DNA of 64,000 bases from Dichetophora obliterata (Eukaryota > Arthropoda > Insecta > Diptera > Sciomyzidae): positions 18,628,023 to 18,692,022 of the forward strand of contig OY986440.1 in NCBI GenBank assembly GCA_963920525.1. Reading direction: 5' to 3'. A program made the position numbers and the translations under genes. The notes beneath the pieces are model-generated. The model was not told where the DNA came from. It made no database searches and saw nothing but the letters and a program-made list of their open reading frames with translations. Position 1 is the stretch's first letter; each line of letters opens with the position of its first letter. Shown piece after piece: positions 10,539 to 20,600 of this stretch.

Positions 10539-11922
10539 TGGCATTGTTGTTGTTGCTGTTTCTTAATTACGCTCTAGAACTGATAACCTGAACAGAATGA
10601 AGTAATTTCATTTAATGAACCCAGTGGTAAATAGTCACATAACGTAACCAATTATTTTTTTATACCTACAGTGTAGCTGCGAGACCTCCAACGCCTGTAG
10701 AGTTAATAATTGAGTTTTTGAAGTGAAAACTTCTTCAGGCGCGTTTAGTCAACCGAAACAATATGAGAAGCAAACATAGGCAATAATCAGCGCAATCGAT
10801 ACATGAACATTTGTTTTACATTCTGATTCTGATAACAGCGAGTACAGAGTTCGTAAAATGAGTTGTGGATATGTATTAGCCAAAAGTGTCTATCAATGTA
10901 ATGTTTTTTAACTATGATAAACGTTTTTCAATAAAAATTAAACAAAAAACAAATTGCTGCTGATATGGTCGAACTTCGAACTCAGGCAATACTAGTTTTA
11001 ATAAATTTGCAATAATATCAAAAAACAAATTCTAAAAAGAAGCTCTTAACTCATTTTTAATAAAAGAGCAAAGAAACAAGTTTGCTTACATTTTTGTTGC
11101 TGTTAAAACAATATCAATATGAAAAATTGCAATTTTGGCCCATTTTTAAAAAAAAAAAAGCTATTTCAAAGAATCGGTAAAATTCGGTGATTCTTTTTTA
11201 CAGACTCTTAAGGATAATAAATCATACTTACTATATTTGTTAGTGGCCAAGCCGAAATCAGTGGAACTTGGAAGAAGTTATCTAATAAAGTTCAAAAAAA
11301 TGTTCAACTTTACCCAAGTTTTATCAATTTTTGAAAAGTCCTTACAAAAATAATTTTATTTTTCTCTACTGAATAACAAAAAATATATTTTTTACAATAT
11401 TTTTACTTTAAGCAAAAATTAATTATTATTTGATATCTTAAAAAATGACTTTACAAAAAAAAAATTGCCTGAGTGCTCGAAAACAAAAATTGCAATACAA
11501 AAAAATTAAAACAGTATCGAATTTAAACAGGTTGAACAGGTAGTGTCTCCAAAAATTATTTTATTGAACTGAAAACTTGAATTTTTCTTAGTTGGAGTGA
11601 GCATTTTTTTTACTATGTTACCCATTTTGTATTATTTTTTGACAACAACATTTTTGATTTTTGTCCACTAGACAAACTACTGGGCGTAGGTAATGACACT
11701 TAAAAGAATTTTTCGAGGCAATTTTTTTTAAAGATTTATGTTTAGAGTGCAAAAGATAAGGTCGTGATAAGATATGAACGAAATTTGGTCAAAAAGCAAT
11801 ATGCACAATAAATCAGTGACTACAAAAACATCCAATAAGCTTGGGCAGGCATCGTTTGCAAACCGTGTTGGTATTGCAATTGCAAAAGCAAGGTTGTCAT
11901 GAGCTAAAAGATTTAAATTAGA

Positions 11923-12601
11923 ATAACTGCATGAGAGCACGGATTGTGACAGTTCTTTACTAAAATATCCAATGGATCGAGAGCGCCATATTGTACAAGT
12001 CATGGTAAAATTATTTGACAAGGTAGCCGTGACAGTTTTTTGGCGATTGGTAGTTGTCAAAAACAGCTAAAGGAGTTGTAGTTTGCTGCTGCTGACTAGC
12101 TATGTGCTTATTTTTAACTTTTCTTTGATTCATTAAATTTGTTTGCGAGGTTTATTGGAATGTTTTTAGTTTTCTGCGATTGACTAGCTATGTTTAAGTT
12201 AAGCTTATTTTTTCACGATTTCTTTGATTAATTGCATGAACAGCTAATTTTGACAACTACCCATCGCCGCTCGTGAGAAAAAAGCCAATCTACGCTTCTA
12301 CCTTGTCAAGTAATTATACCATGGTACAAGTAGCATAGTAAAATCAACAGCTCAAAGAACTCTATAATGAGCTGCACTTCACGCTCAATCCATCTTCAGT
12401 TTGGCCGCTCGCTTATTTTCTGCTCTCTCACATTGCAAACACAGGGTTGCATTTCGCCGTATACATGGGTTTCAGTGTAGTATACATGGGAAAGATTGTA
12501 CGTTTTTTTTTTACTTGTATTTTGTTGTTGCGGCAGTGTACGAATTGCATATTTCCTATTCTTGCACCAATGGCATATCCTAGACATAGGAAAATATCCC
12601 T
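11923..12601 (+). mobile_element. Family A TIR element, left end missing (copy in duplication 2)
   Basis: Duplicate of 3078-3756, lacking the left terminal repeat and interrupted by the family D insert at 12001-12323. Confidence 0.75.
12001..12323. mobile_element. 323-bp MITE (family D), duplicated insertion
   Basis: Same insertion as 3156-3478; GTACAAGT flanks at 11993-12000 and 12324-12331. Confidence 0.85.
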
Positions 12602-13589
12602 ACTGTATTAAATAAAATGTTTTTATTCTATATTATAATTTAAGAGTGTTGAAAACACTGGCACTAAGCTACAGTTTCGGTTAGATAATAGATATAGATA
12701 ATTCAGGGAAAATGCATCACTTATTACAAAAATTTCCACGCGTTTAAAAGTTTAGAGATAAAGATATATATATTTTAAATTGTAAAAATTATGAATTTTA
12801 ATAAGAAAATATTTAATTATATCCCTTCTAATATGGTATGGTCTATAAAGATATATATTCAACAATATAACACTATAGTACATATAATCTATATTAATAA
12901 AACTCATTTTCTGTTTGTTTGTTTGTTTGTTTGTTTGGCCTTTATATTAATCTAAACGGCTCAATGGATTTCGCTCAAACTAGGTACATAGTTAGTTTTT
13001 GCAACGCCCCCTCCGAAATTTTTCAACTAAAGGTAATTTTGTTATTATAATACTTTTTAGTATCGGAGTTTTTTGTGTATTTAATTTTTAAAAATTTCTG
13101 CTATTTACACACCCAAAACACTCACATATATTCAAAATTGTAGAAATTTTCAGTATAACGACTTTTTCATGAAACATTGTAACCTAAGAATGAGAAAAAA
13201 CGACATGGAAATCAAAGTTCGGTCTTTCGATGCAAATATCTCCGCTGTTCATTAATATATTTCATACAATTTTTTTTTTGTTCAAAAGTTCAATAAAATC
13301 ACTTCACAAAAATAGGTTGAACTGTATCGTTCCGTCAGTGTAACTATGTTTTATAATTATGTCAAAAAAAGTCCAAAATATTAAATTTTTACTCAAAAAA
13401 TGACTCAAAAATTGTTTTTATTGTAAAAATTCAATCGATTAAAAATTGCACATCTTACTACCTTTAATATGGCATAGTATTTATTTGCAAAAATTCTTCC
13501 AGCTAAGCGCAAAAATTATTTTACTGTTTTAGTCATCAAAACAACAAGGGTACCCCTTTGATTTTTTTTTTGCGAAATGTAAAGAAAAA

Positions 13590-13795
13590 ATTAAAATTTT
13601 TTTTTAGCCAAAATTTGTGTACTATCAAAATCTTTATTATTTTGCTTATCTTGGGCATGCATTCGGAAGAAAAAAGTTGCAAAACTTGCTTTTTTGCCTA
13701 AAATTATGCCGAAATAGTTTTTAAGAGTCCCTCTAATTTTTAAGTCGGTGTCCGGTTTAATTTTTTTCTCCATACAAATCGATCCGGCTTACTAC
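13590..13795 (-). repeat. Inverted relative of 7980-8215
   Basis: Contains GCCGAAATAGTTTTTAAGAG and AAGTCGGTGTCCGG, the reverse complement of sequence at 8095-8170. Probably an internal arm of the TTAA-flanked composite. Confidence 0.6.
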
Positions 13796-14007
13796 TGTAA
13801 TTTAAAACAGAATAATATCTTCTACGTAATTGTATTTTGTTAAAAAAAAGATCTGTGCAAAGTGAAATTTTTTTAAGTACAAATAACTTTGTTATTTTTA
13901 GAGATATGTTAATGATTTTGATGTCATTGGAAAGAATATTAAATCACAAATTTGATGCTAAAAAAAATTTTCTTTTATTACGTGAAATTCTGAGAAATTT
14001 TATTTTT

Positions 14008-14057
14008 TAAAGATCATACAACCTAGGCATGCGCCTTATACAAACTAGGTTTGTAGT
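14008..14057 (-). mobile_element. SINE 3' tail fragment
   Basis: AGGCATGCGCCTTATACAAA followed by CTAGGTTTG is the reverse complement of the 3' end of the SINE at 9850-10272 with a few mismatches. Only about 50 bp remains. Confidence 0.7.
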
Positions 14058-15221
14058 TTCAACGGATTTATTTCAACTTCACACGAGCACAGATCGGTAT
14101 GGGATACAGCGGGTGGGATCGTTGATAAACCGTTAGAAAGGCCAATTCATTGCCTTTGAAATGAGCATTTAAAATTAGTTTTTCTTGAGTTCTTCTGCTA
14201 GAAGCAATAGTATGAATCAAAGTTATGAAAAAACAATTAACCACGTAGCTCCTTAGGGTGTGAAAATAGAACCCCTTTCCATACGATTTTTTGCTTAACT
14301 CGACCTACTCTTTCACCTCCGTAAATATTCGTACTCTTATACTGGACACCCTGTATATAATATCTTTACGGCCGTAAACCTAGTGGGTAGAGTGCATGGC
14401 CCCTAATGATATCTGAGACAGAATGTTTTTCAAATAAATTAATATTTCTGTTTGGTCGTCACCTCTCTGCAGACAATGCCAAACCTCAGAGAGTAAAAAT
14501 TGCGATGTAAAGCTTCTTGAGAACATAAGCCGTTTGGAGTCGGCATTAAACTCGTGGGTCCAGTTCTCTATTATTTGAGATCAAACATTTAACCCTTTCA
14601 ATGGCTAGGCTAAACTAAGAACAAAATACTTTTTTCCTATCATTTAGGTCATAAAAAGATGAAAAAAATAAACCTTTGATTTTGACCTGCGCTACTTACG
14701 TTTTGCAAGCTTGTACAAAGAAAAAATTGTTTGCTCCTGTTTGAAACAAAGTTTTTTTTTTTAATCCCTTGAAGGTTTTTAAGTCCATTAGATCTTTATT
14801 TTTAAAGCCTCTTAATATTATTCTTATCATTAAAGCCATAAAAAGATAAAAAAACATATATTTGATTTTTGTCCGGTTGATTTTTTCTTATAAAATAGGC
14901 AAAAAAAGTGATGTTGCTTTTCTTCTGCACAAAATCGAAATCCAACTGACTTTAATGTCAAATAACTCTCTTAATTTATTTTTATCATGTTGATTCATCT
15001 TATTTTTCATAGAACCAAATGAATTGATTTAAAAAAAAAGCGTTGCAAAATAAAAATGACTTTCTGACGTGTCCAACGTATTGGGCAAATTATCTGAAAG
15101 GGTTAATATCTAACAAATACAATTGGTCAATAGAAGCTCGGTCAAAGTACTTTTTTCTAGGGCTGAAATGGCCAATTTATTTTTTTTATAATATCTGTAC
15201 GTGAAATATTTTGTATATATT
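14058..15221. other. AT-rich intron, possible decayed MITE
   Basis: No gene seen. GGACACCCTGTATA at about 14343-14356 resembles the end of a common insect mariner-like repeat, and a similar but weaker block is at 61065-61100, but I found no matching second end. Confidence 0.35.
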
Positions 15222-15922
15222 AGGGTTGTTCTCTATGTCAAGCATAATTGCATGATAGCACGGATCGCAACAATCCTATACTAAAATATCCAATTGATTG
15301 AGAGCGCCCTATTGAACAAGCGTAGCATAGTTAAATCAACAGCTCAAAGAACTCTCTAATGAGCTGCACCATGGCACAATTACTGACAAGGTAGTAGCGT
15401 AGACTAACTTTTTTCTCACGAGCGGCGATGGTTAGTTGTCAAAATTAGCTATTCATGCAATTAATCAAAGAAATGTGAAAAAACATAGCTAGTCAATCGC
15501 AGCAAACTAAAAACATTCCAATAAACTTCGCGAACAAATTTAATGAATCAAAGAAAAGTTAAAAATAAGTACATAGCTAGTCAACAGCAGCAAACTACAA
15601 CTCCTGTAGCTGTTTTTGACAACTACCAATCGCAAAAAAACTGTCACGGCTACCTTGTCAAATAATTATACCATGAGCTGCACTTCACGCTCATTCCACT
15701 TTTTGTTTGTCTGCTCTCTCATGCTCTTCTCTCCCATTACAATCACAGGGTTGCATTTCACAAACTATTCTTCATATCATCGCCGTATGCATGGGTTTAA
15801 GTGTAGCATCATAGGAAATATTGCACGGTTATTTGTACTTGTATTTTGTTGTTGCGGCGATGCACGAATTGTATAGTTCCTATTCGTGCAACGGGCATAT
15901 CCTAGACATAGCGAATACCCCT
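15222..15922 (+). mobile_element. Family A TIR element, complete copy with nested insert
   Basis: The left end AGGGTTGTTCTCTATGTCAA and the right end (reverse complement) AGGGGTATTCGCTATGTCTA form an imperfect terminal inverted repeat of about 21 bp. It is flanked by a 3-bp target duplication ATT (15219-15221, 15923-15925). It is interrupted by a family D insert at 15370-15675. It encodes no recognisable protein. The copies at 44499-44867 (ATT) and 18200-26166 (ACT) also have 3-bp flanking duplications. Confidence 0.8.
15370..15675. mobile_element. 306-bp MITE (family D), independent insertion
   Basis: Ends CATGGCACAATTACTGACAA and (reverse complement) CATGGTATAATTATTTGACA. Exact 8-bp target duplication AGCTGCAC at 15362-15369 and 15676-15683. 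Opposite orientation and different site from the 3156/12001 insertion. Confidence 0.85.
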
Positions 15923-16266
15923 ATTGATTTCAAAATGACGTGGAAAGCGAACAAATGATCTTTTCAATATAAAAAAAATCTTACGTAATATATTTTTCCT
16001 GAAATATTCAAAGTTTCAAGTGAATCGGTTGAAACTTGTCTGAGTTTTTTTTCTCAACTGCCAACTTAAAAAAATGCAGTTTTGAGATAAATGCGTTTGA
16101 AGTTTACAGCCGACCAGGTACTTGTACAGAGGCCTTGAACTAAATTTAAAAAATCGAGTACTTTGAAATTTTTCCCGGCCATAATCTTTAAGACATAGTT
16201 TTTAAGGTCATAAAGGACCATGAAAAATAAATAGATTTTTCGAAAATTCCAGAGTGGCCTAACCCC

Positions 16267-17781
16267 TTAATGAACTTATATGTTTTAAATTTATGCGGAA
16301 ATTTAGTTTAGTTCTAATATAATCCATCCTAAATCAAATTATTAAAATTATATAATATTATTTTAATAATTTTTATATCGCTGTTAGCATTACATATGAT
16401 AATTGTAGTCTCTTAAAGCGTTTTCGCACTAATTAACCAAAAGCGTTAGCATGTGCTAGCGATTGCGAAGTACTACGACATGCGCGAGATGCATGTGCTT
16501 AAAAGGTCATAACTTCTAAACCATTGCAAATCTCACTATGAAACTTTTTATTTTTGTATTATTTAAATAGTTCAGGCTTTAATTTAAAAATGATAAATAA
16601 AATCCAAAATCCCAGAAATGATGAAATGCTTCGAATTTTGATTTGAAATTCGAACTTCCAGTTTTGAAATGGAAAAAATTTCGAATTTCGAATTTGATCC
16701 GGTAATTTGAAAACGCAATTAATTTTCTAAATAAATCCATAAATAAGCAAATATTTTTTTTTAATTTTCTTACCTACAAAAATGTTTTTAAAAAAAATTC
16801 TTTTTTCAACTCAGTAGCCAAGGCGAGTAGAAAAAATGTCAATACTCTATTTATAACTTAAGTGTATCTTATTAATTTATTTAAGAAAAGTATACATATA
16901 TATGGAACAATCTTTATAAAATCGGTCAAAGAAAAGATCGACCACCGCTAATTGACAATTTCTGGAATTTTATCGAAAACATATTTTTTAAAAATGTAAA
17001 AAAAAATTTTAACAAAAAGATTTAATTTTAACTTCTTTTAGGGAAAACTTGAGTGTTCGGCATTCTGTAAAAATGCTGAATATAAAGCCAAATTGCTTTA
17101 AATGGAAAGAAATTTCGAGCTAAAATGCATGAAACGGTCAAAAATTTTAACGATAAATAATGTTTTAAGCACTTAAAAAAAATGTTAAAAAGCAAACCAA
17201 TGATGCAATTTTCGTGAAAATTTCACAGACACATAGTTTAAGGAGTAAGTTTGTTCCAAGAATTTTTGGATTAAATGGAAATAAAAACTTCAAGGACATT
17301 AAAGATTTTAAAATAAAAAGGACATTTTCCACATCTTTTTTCAATTAAATTTTTTACTTAGTATTTTTTTAGGATTCCTTTTGTTTCCTCTTTAATTTGA
17401 TATGAAATTTGTTATAGGATAAGCTTTTCTACATTAAACAATTTTTTTTAAGAATTAAGCTCCTTAAAACTTTAAAGTGCTGTGGAGACCAAACTAGAGG
17501 TGTCCCGAAAAAAATAACTGCGCATTCGTGATCTGCGTACACAATAATATGATAAAGTAGGGTGAGGTTTTTTCGTTTTGAACCGTGTTATTTTTAGAGG
17601 AGAAGCAAAAAATATTTAAAATAATTTTCACTAATTGTAAGACTTTTTATAAAAAAAAAACCCCTAAACTATTTGATTGGCTGGTTTCGTTTAGTCTTGA
17701 GTTTTTCTATGCTAATATTATCTACTGACTACACAAATATTACACAACAGACGAAGTTGAAGGTCACCGAATGGTCATAAC
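16267..17781. other. AT-rich intron sequence
   Basis: No gene or RNA seen. A small TTCGAA-rich patch occurs at 16617-16700. Otherwise unremarkable. Confidence 0.4.
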
Positions 17782-18220
17782 TAGTGTCCGACCATATTCG
17801 GTTTAGGTTACGGCCAGTTTCGGCCCTTTTTGTCAGTTTCGGCTATTCGACCTCAATATGGCCGAAACCGAAACTTTTGCTAAAAATTTCTTGCATCAGT
17901 CATTTAATTCAATTATATTAGTTCGACTTAATCAAAACATTTTCAAAAGTAATATTTAAAAGTTATACAAAACAAAAATGATGAATTCGTCTATAATTTG
18001 ATTTATCGTATAAATGCAAAACATTTTGATTACTTTTATGCGTTGGATACTATCATTTTCGATTTTATCATCTCTTTTCCAAGTAATAATTTTTTTCAAT
18101 AAGAAGCCAAAAAGTGATAATTAAACTTTCAAATTAATTCTGTGTGTGTGGAATTAAGGAAAAGAAAAAACTTGTTTAGTAGTTCTATAAAAATATACTA
18201 GGAATATTCTCTTTGTCTAG

Positions 18221-18566
18221 CAGTGTTGCCATGAAAAAAATGTTGATATCGGAACTTTTGCACTCGAGCTTGTCGAATTCTCGTCGGATTTGTGAAACTC
18301 TGAAAAACAGCAGCGACGTTGATTTTGCTTTGAGTAAATTAACGAAAAATATGGGATTTTTTGACAGCAAAAACTACCCAAATATAAGATGTAAGTAAAA
18401 TAAGATTTTATATGAAAAAAATTTGTAATATATAAATACTTTTTTAAGTCATATATCATAGATCAAAAAGGATGTATTTTTCCTGAAATCGTATTATTTC
18501 GGCAAATATCGGATCAAGACTGAAAATCGTAACAAATCCGATATATCGGACCATATGGCAACACTG
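18221..18566 (+). mobile_element. Short hAT-like element a
   Basis: CAGTGTTGCCAT at both ends in inverted orientation. Target duplication TTGTCTAG / ATGTCTAG (18213-18220, 18567-18574; 7 of 8). Inserted in the left terminal repeat of family A. A 61-codon frame inside (18213-18398) matches no domain I know. Confidence 0.85.
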
Positions 18567-18590
18567 ATGTCTAGCATAATTGCATGAGAG

Positions 18591-18945
18591 CAGTGTTGCC
18601 ATATGGTCCGATATATCGGATTTGTTACGATTTTCAATCTTGAATCCGATGATCCGATATTTAACCAAAATGTTACGATTTTAGGAAAAGTAGATTAGAT
18701 GTCTGATTTTGCCTATATTTTTTTAATAAAGCAATGTATAAATGACTTAAAAAATTATATTTTTCCATATATAATGTTTTTTTACTGACATCTTATAATT
18801 TAGTAGGTTTTCCTTGCCAAAAACAACAAAATTATTCGCTAATTTACTCGAAGCTGTTGTTGTTTTTCAGAGTTTCACAAATCCGACGTGCATCCGACGA
18901 GCTGATTGCAAAAGTTGCGATATGAAACATTTTCTCTTTTTTATA
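18591..18945 (-). mobile_element. Short hAT-like element b, right end lost
   Basis: Begins CAGTGTTGCCATATGGTCCG, matching the right end of element a in reverse, so it is the same family inverted. Homology to element a (GCAAAAGTT, TCACAAATCCGACG) continues to about 18935, but the terminal GGCAACACTG is missing and family A resumes near 18950. Confidence 0.75.
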
Positions 18946-19007
18946 CTTAACATTTATACTTAAAAATCCAATAGATAGAGAGCGCTCTATTGTACAAGAG
19001 TAGCATA

Positions 19008-19442
19008 AGAGGTGTTCACACGTCTGTCAAATGATTGAAGTATATCGCGATTTTTTACTCTGTTTTACTCACTCTAAAATTTTTGATTTATTTCTGCTCA
19101 CACATGATTTTTTGATTGAAGTACCGATGCAGACATTTGTTACTCTTCTGCCTACTTTTTTGCCTACTTTTCTGTCTACTCTTCCTTTTTTCTCTTCAAA
19201 AAACTGCTTTTGTGTTTAAATAAGTAGTTTTTTAGAAATAATTGCTACTAAACAACAGACAAGTAAAAAAATGCAACCCTTTGACTGATTGATGCAGGTC
19301 TGGAGCTCAATCAAAATTTTAACTGATTCGATGAAGAGTTTGAAGTTCATTTTCGCTCTCGCAGAGAGTTCATTTTTTAAAATAGGAAAGCAACAACAAA
19401 TTTTGATTGATTCAATCATTTGACAGAGGTGTGAACACCCAA
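19008..19442. mobile_element. 435-bp MITE with GGTGTTCACAC ends
   Basis: Left AGAGGTGTTCACACGTCTGT; right in reverse complement TTGGGTGTTCACACCTCTGT; both continue CAAATGATTGAA. Inserted between CAT and AGTAAAATC of family A, with ATA on both sides as possible 3-bp duplication. Confidence 0.8.
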
Positions 19443-19573
19443 ATAGTAAAATCAAGAGCTCAAATAACTCTATAATTAGCTGCACTTTACGCTCATTTCA
19501 CCTACTGTTTGGCTGCGCTCTCATTCTCTTCTCTCTCATTACAAACACGGTTGCTTTCATAAACTATGCTTTA

Positions 19574-20589
19574 CAGGGTTCGGACTTCAAAATTCGTAAA
19601 TCGCAGTAAATTTTGAAAAAAAAACGCAGTAAAACGAATTTTTTCGTTTTTTTTTATTTATATTTTTATTTTTAATCATGTACGTACATTTACTACTTAT
19701 GTATGTATACTTTATACTAGTTATATAATATACACACAAATATATACATAACTATATATTATATATTTGCATGTTGCAGAAACATGTTTCTTCCTGATTC
19801 AAAATATAGTTTCCGTAGACAAATTCAATCACGTTCTTTAAAAGCAAATCAATTTTCAATTTGGTCGCAAAAACTTACGTAAAACTTTAAAATCTAATCT
19901 AGTCAGCAAATCTAAAAACAACTAAAGAAAAGCAAAATAAAAAACAACAACAAGAAAAGAGAGAAAAACTGAGAAATTGACACTGAAATCTCATCGCCTC
20001 TGTTGTTGTGTTGCGCTAAGATGCGCTTGCACGAGGCAAGCACGGCCTGGGTTCGATTCCCGCTGGCATCACAAAGCTTTCTGATGAAGCCTGTAGCAGG
20101 GCCGAAATTGCAATAAAATCAGCTAGTGTTGTTTTCCTTTTGATATTGAAAATTTTGTCTTTGTTGTTTCTTTGGAAAAATTCGATAGAGCAATTAATTG
20201 TTCTAACCTGACCTAAAACTCAATAAACGATTTTAAACTATCAAATCTAACTATTTGTATTTAAATCAAAGAAAATTAACATAATATATAACAAGGTCAC
20301 ATAGAAAACTTTAGAATACATCTTTTTTGCAATAACAGCTGCATCTGACAGATTTTTTCTTTTTTTTCAACGCACAGTGTACAGATAGAATGGACCCCTG
20401 AAACTACATTTTTTATAATCAACATCAATGTTTACATATTCCAAAAATATCACAAAAAAAAAACCATAAAAATGTTTGTTGCGAATAAATCGCAGTAGAT
20501 TTGAGAAAACCGCAGTGACGCAGTAGAACATTAAATTTTGCTAAAAAGCGCAGTAGATCTACTGCAATTGCAGTAAAGTCCGAACACTG
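19574..20589. mobile_element. hAT-like element c carrying a tRNA-like SINE
   Basis: Ends CAGGGTTCGGACTT (left) and CAGTGTTCGGACTT (right, reverse complement). Exact 8-bp target duplication ATGCTTTA at 19566-19573 and 20590-20597. Inside, 19990-20310 is a tRNA-derived SINE-like unit with B-box GGTTCGATTCC (20050-20060), followed by the body containing GAGCAATTAATTGTTCTAAC and TCAATAAACGATTTTAAACT. Confidence 0.85.
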
Positions 20590-20600
20590 ATGCTTTATAT

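Larger units (their letters stand above)
9791..13578 (+). repeat. 3.3-kb direct duplication, copy 2, with SINE insertion
   Basis: Matches 1379-4731 from AAAAATAAAATTTATTAAAT to TTTTGCGAAAT, interrupted only by the SINE at 9850-10272. At the SINE site copy 1 has CCAAA where copy 2 has the SINE, so no simple target duplication is visible. It includes the hairpin (10461-10538), the truncated family A element and family D insert, and the (TTTG)n tract. Confidence 0.9.
7980..16266. mobile_element. Composite bounded by a shared terminus and TTAA
   Basis: The left end GGGGTTAGGTCACTCT (7980) and the right end, read in reverse complement from 16266, GGGGTTAGGCCACTCT, differ at one of 16 positions. 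TTAA directly abuts both ends (7976-7979 and 16267-16270). Inner segments 8095-8170 and 13707-13790 are also inverted relative to each other (both contain the words AGTCGGTGTCCG and AGAGTCCCTCT in one orientation). I infer one TIR element, TTAA target site, later filled by a LINE, the 3.3-kb repeat copy 2, SINE pieces and a family A element. Two separate insertions of related elements remain possible. Confidence 0.5.

Noticed and set aside
14104..14356. Mariner-like MITE ending GGACACCCTGTATA
   Set aside because: Only one convincing end; the proposed left end (TACAGCGGGTGGGA near 14105) matches too poorly to define an element.
18213..18398. 61-codon frame in hAT element a as a gene
   Set aside because: Element a is a 346-bp MITE; the homologous region in element b is not open in the same way.
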